Notes: generated from the letters alone by a model not told the origin. 52,080 nt of DNA from Planctomycetaceae bacterium (GCA_021372005.1 JAJFVC010000012.1:1-52080), one strand, 5' to 3'. Numbered from the stretch's first letter, positions 19,880 through 28,786 are shown. Numbers and translations: made by a program.

Positions 19880-20371
19880 TTACGCTTTCGGACCGTGGTG
19901 ATGTTCGCGGCGAGCGGCCTTCAGTTGCTCTTGCTGCTCGGGCGTCAGGATGGCCATCGCTTTCTTTTGGACTTCCTTGCGCAGAGAATCGAATTCTTTG
20001 CGGGTTTCCTTTTGCTCGTCGGTCAAATTGACGGCGGCCTCAATGTCTTTGCGGGTCTCTTGCGGCGTCTTACCGGCGGCTCGGGCGGCTTTGGCCGCTT
20101 CGTTGCGAGCCTTTTTCTGTTCGGCGGTCAGGACGCCGTTCATTTTTTGCTGCGCTTCAAGCAGTTTCGGACCATACTCCGCCTTCAACGCATTGATCTT
20201 TGCGTTTTGTTCGTCGGTCAGCGTGACGCCGCGAAGGATCGCGTCCACAGGGTCGGCGACCCGGTGAGCGGCGTGCTGTCTCTCGAGCCGCTGCTTTTTC
20301 TCTCCGGCCGAAAGGTTGCCGACCACGGTCAGCGAAACCAACAACGCCAACAACATGCTTCCCAGTCTCAT
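19880..20371 (-). CDS. Small exported LTXXQ-repeat protein
   Basis: A 163-residue protein with a clear N-terminal signal peptide (basic MRLG, then a hydrophobic LLALLVSLTVV core, cleavage near LSAG). The mature part is helical and highly charged, with four LTxEQ-type motifs (LTDEQ, LTAEQ, LTDEQ, LTPEQ) like those of the Spy/CpxP periplasmic family. It ends with His-rich REHHHGPKA. A periplasmic chaperone or stress-related role is possible but unproven. ATG 20371 was chosen for GGGAG 7 bases upstream; an in-frame ATG at 20392 would spoil the signal peptide. The gene has its own terminator on the left and is separated from ppk1 by 231 bases containing three palindromes. Confidence 0.75.
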   Translation of the reverse strand: MRLGSMLLALLVSLTVVGNLSAGEKKQRLERQHAAHRVADPVDAILRGVTLTDEQNAKINALKAEYGPKLLEAQQKMNGVLTAEQKKARNEAAKAARAAGKTPQETRKDIEAAVNLTDEQKETRKEFDSLRKEVQKKAMAILTPEQQEQLKAARREHHHGPKA

Positions 20372-20519
20372 CGTGCGTCTCCCTTGCTCCAAAAATCATG
20401 TACGCCGTCGCATCGGCTGCTTGCCCTCGACGGGGCAAACCGACAGTCGTCGCGGCATGCCATTTTCGATTCAAAAACGTAATCGGAACGGCCGAAGTCC
20501 GCGGGGGCGGATTCTCGTT

Positions 20520-20583
20520 GGGAAAAATTCCCTAAGCTAATTCAACACCGCTGGAATTAGCGGGTTCCGGAAAAATTTCGGAA
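20520..20583. repeat. Three adjacent palindromes between ppk1 and the LTXXQ gene
   Basis: Three inverted repeats lie in 64 bases: GGGAA-AAA-TTCCC at 20520-20532; an 8-bp stem GCTAATTC/GAATTAGC at 20536-20543 and 20554-20561; and TTCCG/CGGAA at 20565-20583 around an AT-rich loop. They sit just downstream of the ppk1 stop and upstream of the LTXXQ gene. They could end the polyphosphate operon, protect its mRNA, or bind a regulator of the next gene. Confidence 0.5.
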
Positions 20584-20602
20584 GACGGCCAAAAACCGAA
20601 AA

Positions 20603-22723
20603 CTACGTCTCCGGACGGGTTAGAGGCCGGAATTGCGGCGTAGCATTGGCAGCTTGACGCACCGCGTCGACCGCCTCGCGATAGAGAGTCTGCTGGGCGC
20701 GAACGCGGGGCCCATGGCGCGAGATTTTCGCATAGTTCCCGTCGCTTTGCAGCCGCCAGACGTTCGTGTTGTCGGCAAAATACAGCTCCAATGCTTCGAT
20801 CAGCCGCCGCCGATGCTTAGGATCGACGACCGGGAACATCAGTTCCAGCCGCTTGCTCAGATTGCGACGCATCCAATCGGCGCTGCTCAGATACACTTCG
20901 TCGTGTCCGCCGTTGCGGAAATAGAACACGCGGGCATGCTCCAAAAAGCGGTCGACGATCGAGCGGACCTCGATGTGGTCGGAAAAGCCGGGCACGTCGG
21001 GCCGCAGACAGCAAATGCCGCGGACGTTCAGCCGTACTTTCACGCCAGCTCGGCTCGCGCGATACAGCGCCCGGCAGATCTCCGGGTCTTCGAGCGAGTT
21101 GATTTTGGCCATGATGAGGCCGGGCCGATCGGGCGTTGAGGCTTGGACCTCGCGGTCGATCAAATCCAGAAGCTTGTGTCGCAACCCGATCGGCGCGACG
21201 GCCAACTTGGTCCAGCCGACCGACTCGGAATAGCCGGTCAACAGATTGAAAAACGCCGCCACGTCGGCCGCAATTTCACGGTCGGCGGTCAGCAGCCCGA
21301 TGTCGCTGTATTGCCGGGCGGTGCGGTCGTTGTAGTTGCCCGTGGCCAAGTGGACGAAACGCTGGATGTGTTGCTCGCGGCGGCGGACGATCAGCAGCGC
21401 CTTGGCGTGGGTTTTGAAGCCCGCGACGCCGTAGATTACGTGGACGCCGGAGTCTTCAAGCCGCCGGGCCCAGGTGACGTTGCGCCATTCATCGAAGCGA
21501 GCCTTCAACTCCACCAGCGCGATCACCTCCTTGCCGTGTTGCGCCGCGCGACTGAGCGCCCGGACGATCGGCGAGTCGCCGCTGGTGCGATACAGCGTCT
21601 GTTTGATGGCCAGCACGTGCGGGTCGTCGGCCGCCTGCTCGACCAGTTGAACCACCGGGTCGAAACTTTCATAAGGGTGTATCAACAGGATGTCGCGGCT
21701 TTCGATGGTCTGCCAGAGATCGTCGGCGCCGATCAAATCGCGCGGCGTTTGCGGTGGCCAATCGTCGATTTTCAACGGGTCGAAGCCCGGCCGATGGACG
21801 AGCTCCATCAGCGCCGAAGCCTCCAGCGGGGCGTCGGTCTCGTAGACTTCGTCGTCGGTCAGCTTGAGCCAGTCGGTCAGCCACGCGCGAAGCCGGGCGT
21901 CGGGTTGGGCCGAGACGCCCAATCGCACCGCGTTGCGACGTCGCCGGGCCAGCACGACTTCCTCCATCGCGTGCAGCAGGTCGTCCACCTCTTCGTCGTC
22001 CTGCAACACCACGTCGGCGTCGCGCGTGATCCGAAACGCGGCCCACGCCCGCAGGGAACCGCCGGGATACATCGCCGCGAGATGCTCGGCGATCACATCC
22101 TCAATCGCGGCCAGTTGCACGCCTTGGTCGGTCGGCAGCGACACCCAACGCGACAACTGACTCGGCACGGGCACGATCACCAGCCGCTCGGCCGTTTCGG
22201 GCTCGTCGGGCTTCGGAACGGCCAGCACCGCCGCGACGTGCAACTGCTGGTTAGGCAAAAGCGGACGCGGCGACAGTTCTTCGATGGCCAGCGGCGTCAG
22301 AATCGGTTGAATTTCCTGGGTGAAATGGACCTGCAAAAATTTTCGCTGCAACGGCGACCACTGCGACGGTCGGCAAACGCACAGTCCGTGGACCGCCAAT
22401 TCGTTGAACACGCTGCGCACCGCCTCGGCATGTTGGGCGACCATCGCGTGGGCGCGGCGGCTGATGGCCGAAAGCTGCTCGGCGGGCATCCGACCGGATG
22501 GATCGCGACGTCGGCTTCGGGCTGCGCGGCGCCGCATCAGCCCTGCCACGCGAACCAAGAAAAACTCGTCGAGATTCGAGGCTACGATGGCTAAAAATTT
22601 TAGCCGCTCCAACAGCGGCAACTCCGCGCAGAGTCCCTGCTGCAACACGCGGTCGTTGAACTCCAGCCAACTCAACTCGCGGTTGATGTACAGTTCGGGC
22701 GATTTCAGCGGGTCTTTGGGCAT
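20603..22723 (-). CDS. ppk1: Polyphosphate kinase 1
   Basis: A 706-residue enzyme that polymerises the gamma-phosphate of ATP into inorganic polyphosphate. The N-terminal domain starts with YINRELSWLEFNDRVL and SNLDEFFLVRVAG, both diagnostic. The first catalytic phospholipase-D-like domain contains DPHVLAIKQTLYR and the autophosphorylated His in FKTHAKALLIVRR. The second contains MAKINSLEDPEI and the second His in DRFLEHARVFYF. The end has VYLSSADWMRRNLSKRLE. The length is typical. It starts 7 bases after the Ppx stop and is the last gene of a CHAD-Ppx-Ppk1 operon, so synthesis and degradation of polyphosphate are encoded together. Confidence 0.96.
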   Translation of the reverse strand: MPKDPLKSPELYINRELSWLEFNDRVLQQGLCAELPLLERLKFLAIVASNLDEFFLVRVAGLMRRRAARSRRRDPSGRMPAEQLSAISRRAHAMVAQHAEAVRSVFNELAVHGLCVCRPSQWSPLQRKFLQVHFTQEIQPILTPLAIEELSPRPLLPNQQLHVAAVLAVPKPDEPETAERLVIVPVPSQLSRWVSLPTDQGVQLAAIEDVIAEHLAAMYPGGSLRAWAAFRITRDADVVLQDDEEVDDLLHAMEEVVLARRRRNAVRLGVSAQPDARLRAWLTDWLKLTDDEVYETDAPLEASALMELVHRPGFDPLKIDDWPPQTPRDLIGADDLWQTIESRDILLIHPYESFDPVVQLVEQAADDPHVLAIKQTLYRTSGDSPIVRALSRAAQHGKEVIALVELKARFDEWRNVTWARRLEDSGVHVIYGVAGFKTHAKALLIVRRREQHIQRFVHLATGNYNDRTARQYSDIGLLTADREIAADVAAFFNLLTGYSESVGWTKLAVAPIGLRHKLLDLIDREVQASTPDRPGLIMAKINSLEDPEICRALYRASRAGVKVRLNVRGICCLRPDVPGFSDHIEVRSIVDRFLEHARVFYFRNGGHDEVYLSSADWMRRNLSKRLELMFPVVDPKHRRRLIEALELYFADNTNVWRLQSDGNYAKISRHGPRVRAQQTLYREAVDAVRQAANATPQFRPLTRPET

Positions 22724-22730
22724 CGCGGGA

Positions 22731-24290
22731 TCAGGTTTCTTCCAGGCGGATTTTCACGCCGAAAATGTCTTCAAACAAATCGCCCTTGGTCTTCAATGCG
22801 CGCTGCTCCAGGAGCACGTCGCAACCGCTGGGCATGTTGACGATCAGGTCGTCGCCGCGGCGCTGGAATTGGATGTCGGACGCCCGGCGACGGTGGCCGC
22901 GGATCATCGCATCGGCGACGCGCAGCAGCGCCGCCAGCTTGCTCACCACGACGCGCGATTCGCGGGCCAGGGCCATGTAGGGCAGATGCGACGCTCGCGG
23001 AACGCTACGACGATGATAGCGGGCGATCTCGGCCACCATGGCGATTTCAGTCCGATTCAGCCCGAAAATCTCGGAATTGGCGATCAGATATTCGCTGTGC
23101 TTGTGATGGGCCCGGCTGCTGACGAATCCGCCGACTTCGTGCAGCAAGCCCGCCACGCGCAGCAACAACCGATGGCGCGCCGTCAGCCCGTGATCGGCCT
23201 GAAACAGATCGAACAGCCGCACCGACAGCTCGGCCACGCTGGCGGCGTGGTCCAGATCGACGCGGTATTTTTCGGCGATCGTCGTGGCCGAATGGATCAC
23301 GCCGGCCAGCAGCGATGCGTCTTCCTTGCCCGTCACCTCGCGGGCCAGATCCAACAACAACCCGTCGCGCATCGAAACGTGCGAAACGATCACCTGCGAG
23401 GCCTGCGTCCGGTGCAGCAGATTTTGATAGACCAGCAAGGCGGGGTTGAGCGTCTCGGCCTCGGCGAACGGCAGCCCGTAAATTCTTGAAAGCTCCTCGG
23501 CCGTATACTGTTCGCAGCGATCGACCAGTTGGTCGAACTCATTCGGATGGATGACGGATAGGTCGGCGGACTCGGTGGGCCGTCCGACCTGATGGGCGGC
23601 GAATCGGGCGTCGCCGCCGACGGCCACGAACGCATCCACATCGGCCAGCGGAAAACTCTGCAGCATGGCCAGGGCGTTCGAGATGTGCTGCCGCAGCAAC
23701 TCGGCCGAACGTTGCGGCGATTCCTCGGTGGTGGCGAAGACCTCGCGGAGCCGGATCGACCCGAGCCGCAGGCTTTGCGACGTGACGATCTCGCCGTTTT
23801 CCAGCAAAGTCAGCAGGGTGCTGCCGCCGCCGACGTCGGCGATGAGCGTTTGACGCTGATTGACGCCCAAAGCGTCACCCACGGCTTGGCGAACCGCGGA
23901 GACGGTCAGCCGGCTCTCTTCGGACGTGTCGATCACCTCGACGTTCATTCGGACGGCCATGAAGACGCGGTCCAAAAACGTGTCGCCGTTCGACGCCTCG
24001 CGGACGGCGCTGGTAGCCACGGCCCGAAGTTTTTCAACCTTGTACAGATCGAGCAGTTGGCGATAATCGCGCAGCACGCGGATGGCGGCCCTCATGCTTT
24101 CGCCGCCTAGGCGACCGCGACAAAACGTGTCCTGACCCAGCCGGACCGCGCGTTGCAGATGCTCGAGCACTTCGATCCGGCCGTCGCAAAACACTTCGGC
24201 GATGACCATGCGCAAAGCGTTTGCACCGACGTCGATGGCGGCGACGACGGTGGCGGGTGCGGCGTCCGGTTTTTGGGAGCCTGGATCCAT
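22731..24290 (-). CDS. ppx: Exopolyphosphatase / guanosine pentaphosphatase (Ppx/GppA family)
   Basis: A 519-residue Ppx/GppA protein. The actin-like ATPase fold starts with AIDVGANALRMVIAE; the conserved acid lies in the first loop. ATSAVREASNG, the second phosphate loop IADVGGGSTLL and SLRLGSIRL follow. The C-terminal part (from about residue 320) resembles the HD-type helical domain of Ppx, but the usual HD pair reads LHEVGG, with Glu in place of Asp. It should hydrolyse terminal phosphates from polyphosphate or pppGpp. Its position between a CHAD gene (19 bases upstream) and ppk1 (7 bases downstream) argues for polyphosphate as the substrate. Confidence 0.92.
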   Translation of the reverse strand: MDPGSQKPDAAPATVVAAIDVGANALRMVIAEVFCDGRIEVLEHLQRAVRLGQDTFCRGRLGGESMRAAIRVLRDYRQLLDLYKVEKLRAVATSAVREASNGDTFLDRVFMAVRMNVEVIDTSEESRLTVSAVRQAVGDALGVNQRQTLIADVGGGSTLLTLLENGEIVTSQSLRLGSIRLREVFATTEESPQRSAELLRQHISNALAMLQSFPLADVDAFVAVGGDARFAAHQVGRPTESADLSVIHPNEFDQLVDRCEQYTAEELSRIYGLPFAEAETLNPALLVYQNLLHRTQASQVIVSHVSMRDGLLLDLAREVTGKEDASLLAGVIHSATTIAEKYRVDLDHAASVAELSVRLFDLFQADHGLTARHRLLLRVAGLLHEVGGFVSSRAHHKHSEYLIANSEIFGLNRTEIAMVAEIARYHRRSVPRASHLPYMALARESRVVVSKLAALLRVADAMIRGHRRRASDIQFQRRGDDLIVNMPSGCDVLLEQRALKTKGDLFEDIFGVKIRLEET

Positions 24291-24309
24291 AGTCGACGTT
24301 CTTTTTTGC

Positions 24310-25326
24310 TTAAGGCCGCGGGTCGTTCGACGGCGGTTTCTGAGACGCGGTGGCGTTGGGTTCCACGGGCGTCAACGGTTGGTAAGCCACCACGAGGCCG
24401 GCCAAACGCGGCCAAACTTGACGCCGGTTCAGGTCGTCGCAGATTTCAATCAACTGGCCGAAAACCGCGTCGCGTCGTCGCTGCCGATCGGTGCGAAGAT
24501 AGTCGAGGCCCGGCTGTAAATGCGACATGCGATCGGGACGGCCAAACCGCGAGGTTAATCGCCGACGTTCGGATACGGCGAACCGGTCGAGCTGGTCGCA
24601 CCAGACGTCGCAATCGTGGACTTCGCCCAGCAGGGTTTGAAGCTGCTTGGCGCCGTCGAACGCCTCGTCCAACTGGCCGCAGTAGAGCGGGCGGACGATT
24701 TCGAGGGTATAGCGGAGCCGTTTCATCGCGATGCGCAGCGCGTGGTGGCCGGCTCGATCGTTCGGATCAGCCAGGCAGTGCCGATGTCCAAGCATTGCGT
24801 CGAGTTGGCGGAGGATTCGTCGGCGGGGCTGGGCCATCGCGTCGACCGTGGTGTTGTTCGTCGGCGTCGTCCGCAAGATCCGTTTCGTCGCGCGACGCAT
24901 CGACTGGAGTACGCCGGACGATTCGATTCGATTGACGGCTCGAACCACCGGACGCTGCAATCGTTCGCGCTGGCGTTCGAGTCGGACCAGGATGCGTGAA
25001 ACCGCCGGAAAACATTCCTTGTCGACCAGCGACGACAGGGCCCCGCAGAGAAACTCGATTTGCACGTCGCAGTCGCGGGCCCGGCCCAATCGGGCGGTCA
25101 TGCGGCGAAGGGTTTTTTGCCAACGGCGGACTTTGCGTCGGGGGAAGCCGTCGTGGAACAATCGCAACGCGGCCCGCAACCGTCGGGTGGCGACCCGAGC
25201 TCGATGGATGAACTCGAGGTCCTCGGCGTGACGAACGCCCTGCCACTGGCCGGTCAACTGTTTGACTTGCCGGCGAACGTAGCGGGCGGCGAATAGCTGG
25301 GAGGCCGTGTCCATGACGAATTTCAT
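24310..25326 (-). CDS. CHAD-domain protein, polyphosphate-associated
   Basis: About 338 residues of basic, helical sequence with repeated conserved His and Arg: FIHRARVATRRLRAAL, LGRARDCDVQ, then a second copy-like unit HHALRIAMKRLRYTLE and LLGEVHDCDVW. This is the pattern of CHAD domains, which bind polyphosphate through basic residues and occur in polyphosphate operons. It heads the CHAD-Ppx-Ppk1 operon. The start is uncertain. ATG 25326 gives a compact protein, ATG 25314 and 25356 are alternatives, and none has a strong Shine-Dalgarno. Upstream in-frame sequence to 25512 is Lys/Pro-rich and is probably non-coding. Confidence 0.85.
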   Translation of the reverse strand: MKFVMDTASQLFAARYVRRQVKQLTGQWQGVRHAEDLEFIHRARVATRRLRAALRLFHDGFPRRKVRRWQKTLRRMTARLGRARDCDVQIEFLCGALSSLVDKECFPAVSRILVRLERQRERLQRPVVRAVNRIESSGVLQSMRRATKRILRTTPTNNTTVDAMAQPRRRILRQLDAMLGHRHCLADPNDRAGHHALRIAMKRLRYTLEIVRPLYCGQLDEAFDGAKQLQTLLGEVHDCDVWCDQLDRFAVSERRRLTSRFGRPDRMSHLQPGLDYLRTDRQRRRDAVFGQLIEICDDLNRRQVWPRLAGLVVAYQPLTPVEPNATASQKPPSNDPRP

Positions 25327-25520
25327 TCTATCAGACGATAAAATAGCGTACCACATACTAGCCCCGAGGGGTGGGGTCGTAGGGATTTTCTTGTTTTGTC
25401 GGTTGGCTGGACGGCTGTTTTTTTGCCTCGAGCGTCTCGGCGGCGATTTTTGGGGATATTCTTGCGAAAACCACCCTTTTGTGGACGGGGCGTTTCCGCT
25501 ACGATGACGCAACGAATGGT

Positions 25521-25547
25521 TATAATTCGGATCCCTTTAGGAGGCTG
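25521..25547 (+). promoter_or_regulatory. -10 element and ribosome binding site for the 88-residue gene
   Basis: A perfect TATAAT at 25521-25526 is followed by TAGGAGG ending about 5 bases before ATG 25551. No good -35 is visible at the usual distance. A start site soon after the -10 would give a very short leader. Confidence 0.4.
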
Positions 25548-25550
25548 AGC

Positions 25551-25817
25551 ATGACGAAGGAAGAAGTCTTGGCCAAAGTGGCCGCCGGCGAACTTTCGGT
25601 CGATGAGGCCGCCAAGCTGCTGGCCGATCAGGAAACCATCCGCCGCGGCACGCTTTATTGCAAAGTGAGCCAGAAGGGCGCCGTGAGTCTCTACGGGCTG
25701 CAACGAATGCCCGTCACACTGTACGTCGAGCAATGGGAGCGGCTGTTGGGCTTCGCCGACGAGCTCAAGGCGTTTTTAACGGAACACGACGCCGAGCTGA
25801 AACGGAAACAACGCTAG
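25551..25817 (+). CDS. Small conserved hypothetical protein
   Basis: An 88-residue acidic/basic mixed protein. The first 27 residues (TKEEVLAKVAAGELSVDEA) look like the short helical unit at the start of SHOCT-like or bacterial-domain proteins, where a helix-turn-helix pair is built from E-V-L-x-x-L and L-S-x-x-E-A motifs. The second half (CKVSQKGAVSLYGLQRMPVT) may form strands, and the end is a charged helix. I believe similar proteins occur in other planctomycetes, but no function is known. Its strong ribosome binding site supports ATG 25551. Its TAG stop overlaps that of the convergent hydrolase in a shared CTAG. Confidence 0.75.
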   Translation: MTKEEVLAKVAAGELSVDEAAKLLADQETIRRGTLYCKVSQKGAVSLYGLQRMPVTLYVEQWERLLGFADELKAFLTEHDAELKRKQR

Positions 25818-26731
25818 CCTGCGTCGTTCTGGCCGAGCGGACGATTTTCAAACGGCTTCGGGAGACTTTCAAAAAACTCCCGCAGCGCGTCGAAATAGTC
25901 GGCCGGCATCAGATCGTTGTGATCGTGACCGGGCATCAGCATGAATTGCTTCGGTTGGTTGGCGGCCTCAAACAGCCGGCGACCGAGCGGCAGCGGCACG
26001 ATCGTATCCATGTCGCCGTGGGCTTGCAGCAACGGCCCATGATATTGGCCGAGGATGGCCGCCGAGTCGAACCGGGTTTGCAGGAACCATCGGACCGGCA
26101 GCCAAGGATAGTGGTAGGCCGCCACGTCGGGTAGCGAATTGAATGTGCTTTCGAGCACTAAGGCGCGGGCGCCGTCGCGAGCCGCGAGATCGACGGCCAC
26201 GGCGCCGCCGAGCGATTCACCCATCATGACCACGTCGCGCGGACTGATCTTTTCGCGTTCGGCCAACCACGTTCTTGCGGCCCGAGCGTCGGCCAGCACT
26301 CCTGCGGCGTTCGGTTTGCCTTCGCTACGGCCGTAGCCGCGGTAGTCGAAGATCAACACCGACGCGCCGGCCCTGCGATTGAGCATCTGAATGGTGTCGA
26401 GCCGGTGGGTCAGATTGCCGCCGTTGCCGTGGCAAAACAACACGGCGGCCAGCGCGTTTTTCTTGGGCACATACCAGCCGTGCAGCCGGGTGCCGTCGGC
26501 CGAGCGAAACCACGCATCCTCGAATCGCAACCCGGGCGGGTTCCAATTGCCCGCCGGATAGGCGACGGGGTGGAAAATCAGGCGATTTTCGAGAGACATA
26601 GCCATCAACAGCACGGCAACGACCGCCACCAGGATCGCGCCGCCGATCCAGCGAGACATACTAAAACGCCGCGGCCTCGCATGGTCAGAGCTTTGCGAGA
26701 CCGTGGCGTTTTCCTTAGGGTCGAACTGCAT
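25814..26731 (-). CDS. Membrane-anchored alpha/beta hydrolase
   Basis: A 305-residue hydrolase with one N-terminal membrane segment (about 27-45, GGAILVAVVAVLLMAMS) and the catalytic domain outside the membrane or periplasmic. It has an oxyanion HGNGGNL near 101-107, FDYRGYGRSEG, the nucleophile elbow GESLGG (Ser at about 173), an acidic LQAHGDMDTIVP and the late His in MPGHDHND. This fits the BEM46-like serine hydrolase family (ABHD13-type). The substrate is unknown. Its ATG overlaps the stop of the DUF1571 gene upstream (TAATG), so the two are probably translated together. Confidence 0.85.
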   Translation of the reverse strand: MQFDPKENATVSQSSDHARPRRFSMSRWIGGAILVAVVAVLLMAMSLENRLIFHPVAYPAGNWNPPGLRFEDAWFRSADGTRLHGWYVPKKNALAAVLFCHGNGGNLTHRLDTIQMLNRRAGASVLIFDYRGYGRSEGKPNAAGVLADARAARTWLAEREKISPRDVVMMGESLGGAVAVDLAARDGARALVLESTFNSLPDVAAYHYPWLPVRWFLQTRFDSAAILGQYHGPLLQAHGDMDTIVPLPLGRRLFEAANQPKQFMLMPGHDHNDLMPADYFDALREFFESLPKPFENRPLGQNDAG

Positions 26732-27708
26732 TAATGAAACTTATAGTTCGGGTTCTTCTTATCGAAGTCGGCGTCTGTGAACCCGTTGTTCAATTTCAGA
26801 TTCAGGTAGGTGTACTCTTCGAGCAATTCGGGAGCGCCGCCCTTATCCTTCGGCCAATCGTAGGATTCGTAGCGGATGGGCAGGTTCAGCTCCTTGTCGA
26901 CGAAGATGCGGGCCAAGTGGTAGCGGAAGTTCCGCCGCGGCACCGGGTGGACGACTTCGATGCAGGTGCAAACGCGATTGTTGATCTTCGCGCCTTCGTA
27001 GAACTTCACGTCGCATTCACCGAACTTGACGTCCTGCTCGCCCACTTCGACCAGACGTCGGGTCAGGTTCAAGATGCCCAACTCGGTCAACGGATACCGC
27101 TGGTTTCGCATGGCGACAGGGCCGTCCGGTTTGATCGAGACGGTGCCGAACAGTTTGTTCGTCACGCCGACGGTGTGCGCCCACATGTTGCCGTCGTTTT
27201 GACCTTCGACGTACAGAACTTCTTGGCCTTTGAGGGCCGGCGGTCCAAGGAAGTACATGTAGACGCTGAACGGATGCTGCCGCAGCTTGACAAACATGTA
27301 CTCATAGTCGCCGACCTTTCCGGCGATGCGTTCGCGTTTGGCCACCGTGGCCGAGTAGTCTTGGATTTTCTCGACGTTGCCAATGCCCGAGTACGCCCAA
27401 CGCAACACGGGCATCAACGGATGCTCGCCCGACTGGCCGGGAACCAACCGAGGCGCGGCGGACGCGGATTGCGCGGCTTCAGACCGCTCGGCCACTTGGT
27501 AAGCGGGCCGCGAGGCTAGGGCGTTCGACGCAGCGGCCGTCGATGGAGAGGACGACGAATAGGCCGGCGACGCGGCTTCTTGTTTCGTATTGGAACGATG
27601 CAACAACGAGCCCGGTTTCGCGGCCAACGCATATTGAGCGGTCACGATTGACCCGAAAATGGTGCAGGCCGCCACCCAACGTTGCAACAGACGCAATCTA
27701 AAAATCAT
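26731..27708 (-). CDS. Exported DUF1571 protein
   Basis: About 325 residues. A signal peptide (MIFRLRLLQ followed by a hydrophobic core and ALAAKP) is followed by a Ser/Ala-rich linker to about residue 95. The conserved domain then includes YSATVAKRERI, FSVYMYFLGPPALKGQE, the middle LTELGILNLTRRL, and an end reading LEEYTYLNLKLNNGFTDADFD. This is the DUF1571 family, common in planctomycetes and somewhat like LolA-type lipoprotein-carrier folds; the role is unknown. ATG 27708 has GGAGGGG 8 bases upstream; an in-frame ATG at 27861 lacks one and adds Arg-rich sequence. It precedes the hydrolase with overlapping stop and start. Confidence 0.82.
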   Translation of the reverse strand: MIFRLRLLQRWVAACTIFGSIVTAQYALAAKPGSLLHRSNTKQEAASPAYSSSSPSTAAASNALASRPAYQVAERSEAAQSASAAPRLVPGQSGEHPLMPVLRWAYSGIGNVEKIQDYSATVAKRERIAGKVGDYEYMFVKLRQHPFSVYMYFLGPPALKGQEVLYVEGQNDGNMWAHTVGVTNKLFGTVSIKPDGPVAMRNQRYPLTELGILNLTRRLVEVGEQDVKFGECDVKFYEGAKINNRVCTCIEVVHPVPRRNFRYHLARIFVDKELNLPIRYESYDWPKDKGGAPELLEEYTYLNLKLNNGFTDADFDKKNPNYKFH

Positions 27709-28123
27709 GAAAAATCCCCTCCATGTAAAGCGCCGAAACTTGTTGGTGGCGTGCAAAAAATCCCTGGGCAGGCAGGCCCCCACGGCGCCAAAACGTGTTC
27801 TTCCGTGAAACTCGATCCTGGTGCGTCCTACGCGACCCAATCGGGATTGGTTGGTCTCCATGCCAAAATACCTTATTCGGCACCGTCGACACCCGATTGG
27901 ACAAAACCGGTGAAAAAATCAGCCCCCCTGTCGAAAATGGTTGAAAATAATCCGCTTTCCGCGTCAACCCTTCTTCGACCTTATCGCAAATTCCGACGAT
28001 GACAATTACAATGTTTGGTTTCGGAGGGTGTTCTTGCCTAACCGCTTCGATCGCCCTCGCAAAACGTTCAGTTACAATCGTTATATCTTACCTAGTCGAT
28101 GCCTTTGTGGGGAGTCCAGTTTT
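27709..28123. other. Divergent intergenic region, DUF1571 gene and metallo-hydrolase gene
   Basis: About 415 bases without a credible gene. It holds the promoters of both flanking genes. A short inverted repeat CCAATC-GG-GATTGG lies at 27837-27850. TACAAT hexamers at 28008-28013 and 28073-28078 resemble -10 elements for the rightward gene, but neither has a good -35. Confidence 0.5.
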
Positions 28124-28786
28124 GTGAAGCAGCCTGACCTACAACTTACAACGATTCTGTCTCACCCGTTTGAACAGAATTCCTATATTGCCAAATTGCG
28201 AGACCGCACCGATTGCGTGGTGATCGATCCGGGCCTGGAGCCGGACAACATAATCCGCCATTTGGAATTGCAACATCTCACGCCGGCGGCCATTTTGAAC
28301 ACGCACGGCCACAGCGACCACATCGGCGGCAACGCAGCGCTCAAAAAGCGTTGGCCGGACTGTCCGCTGGTGATCGGCACGGGCGATGCCCCCAAACTGA
28401 CTGATCCGTGGCTCAATCTGTCGGCTGGGTTTGGTGCGCCCCTGGTCAGCCCGACGGCCGACTTCTTGGTCAACGACGGCGACACCTACGAAGCGGCCGG
28501 GTTTGAGTGGCAAGTACGCACGATCCCGGGCCACTCGGTCGGCCATGTGGTCTATCTGTGGGAAGGCCAGGAGCCGCCGGTCGTGTTTGTCGGCGATGTG
28601 ATCTTCGCCGGCAGCGTCGGACGCAGCGACTTTCCGGACGGCGATCAGCGGGCGTTGATCTTCGGCATTCGCTCGAAGCTGTTCACGCTGCCCGACGAAA
28701 CGATCCTATGGCCGGGCCACGGCGAGTCGACCACGGTGGGGCACGAGAAACGGACCAATCCGTTTGCGGGCCTCGGGACGCGCTAA
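28124..28786 (+). CDS. Metallo-beta-lactamase-fold hydrolase (glyoxalase II-like)
   Basis: A 220-residue enzyme with the metal-binding motif THGHSDHIGG (HxHxDH) near residue 60, a second histidine in IPGHSVGHVVY, the bridging acid in VFVGDVIFAGSVGRSDFPDGD, and a final His in ILWPGHGEST. The pattern fits hydroxyacylglutathione-hydrolase-like enzymes of the broad YcbL type. It hydrolyses a thioester or related bond, but the substrate is open. GTG 28124 was chosen because GGGGAG lies 9 bases upstream and it gives the normal length; an upstream ATG at 27941 adds 61 residues with no family match. Confidence 0.85.
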   Translation: MKQPDLQLTTILSHPFEQNSYIAKLRDRTDCVVIDPGLEPDNIIRHLELQHLTPAAILNTHGHSDHIGGNAALKKRWPDCPLVIGTGDAPKLTDPWLNLSAGFGAPLVSPTADFLVNDGDTYEAAGFEWQVRTIPGHSVGHVVYLWEGQEPPVVFVGDVIFAGSVGRSDFPDGDQRALIFGIRSKLFTLPDETILWPGHGESTTVGHEKRTNPFAGLGTR

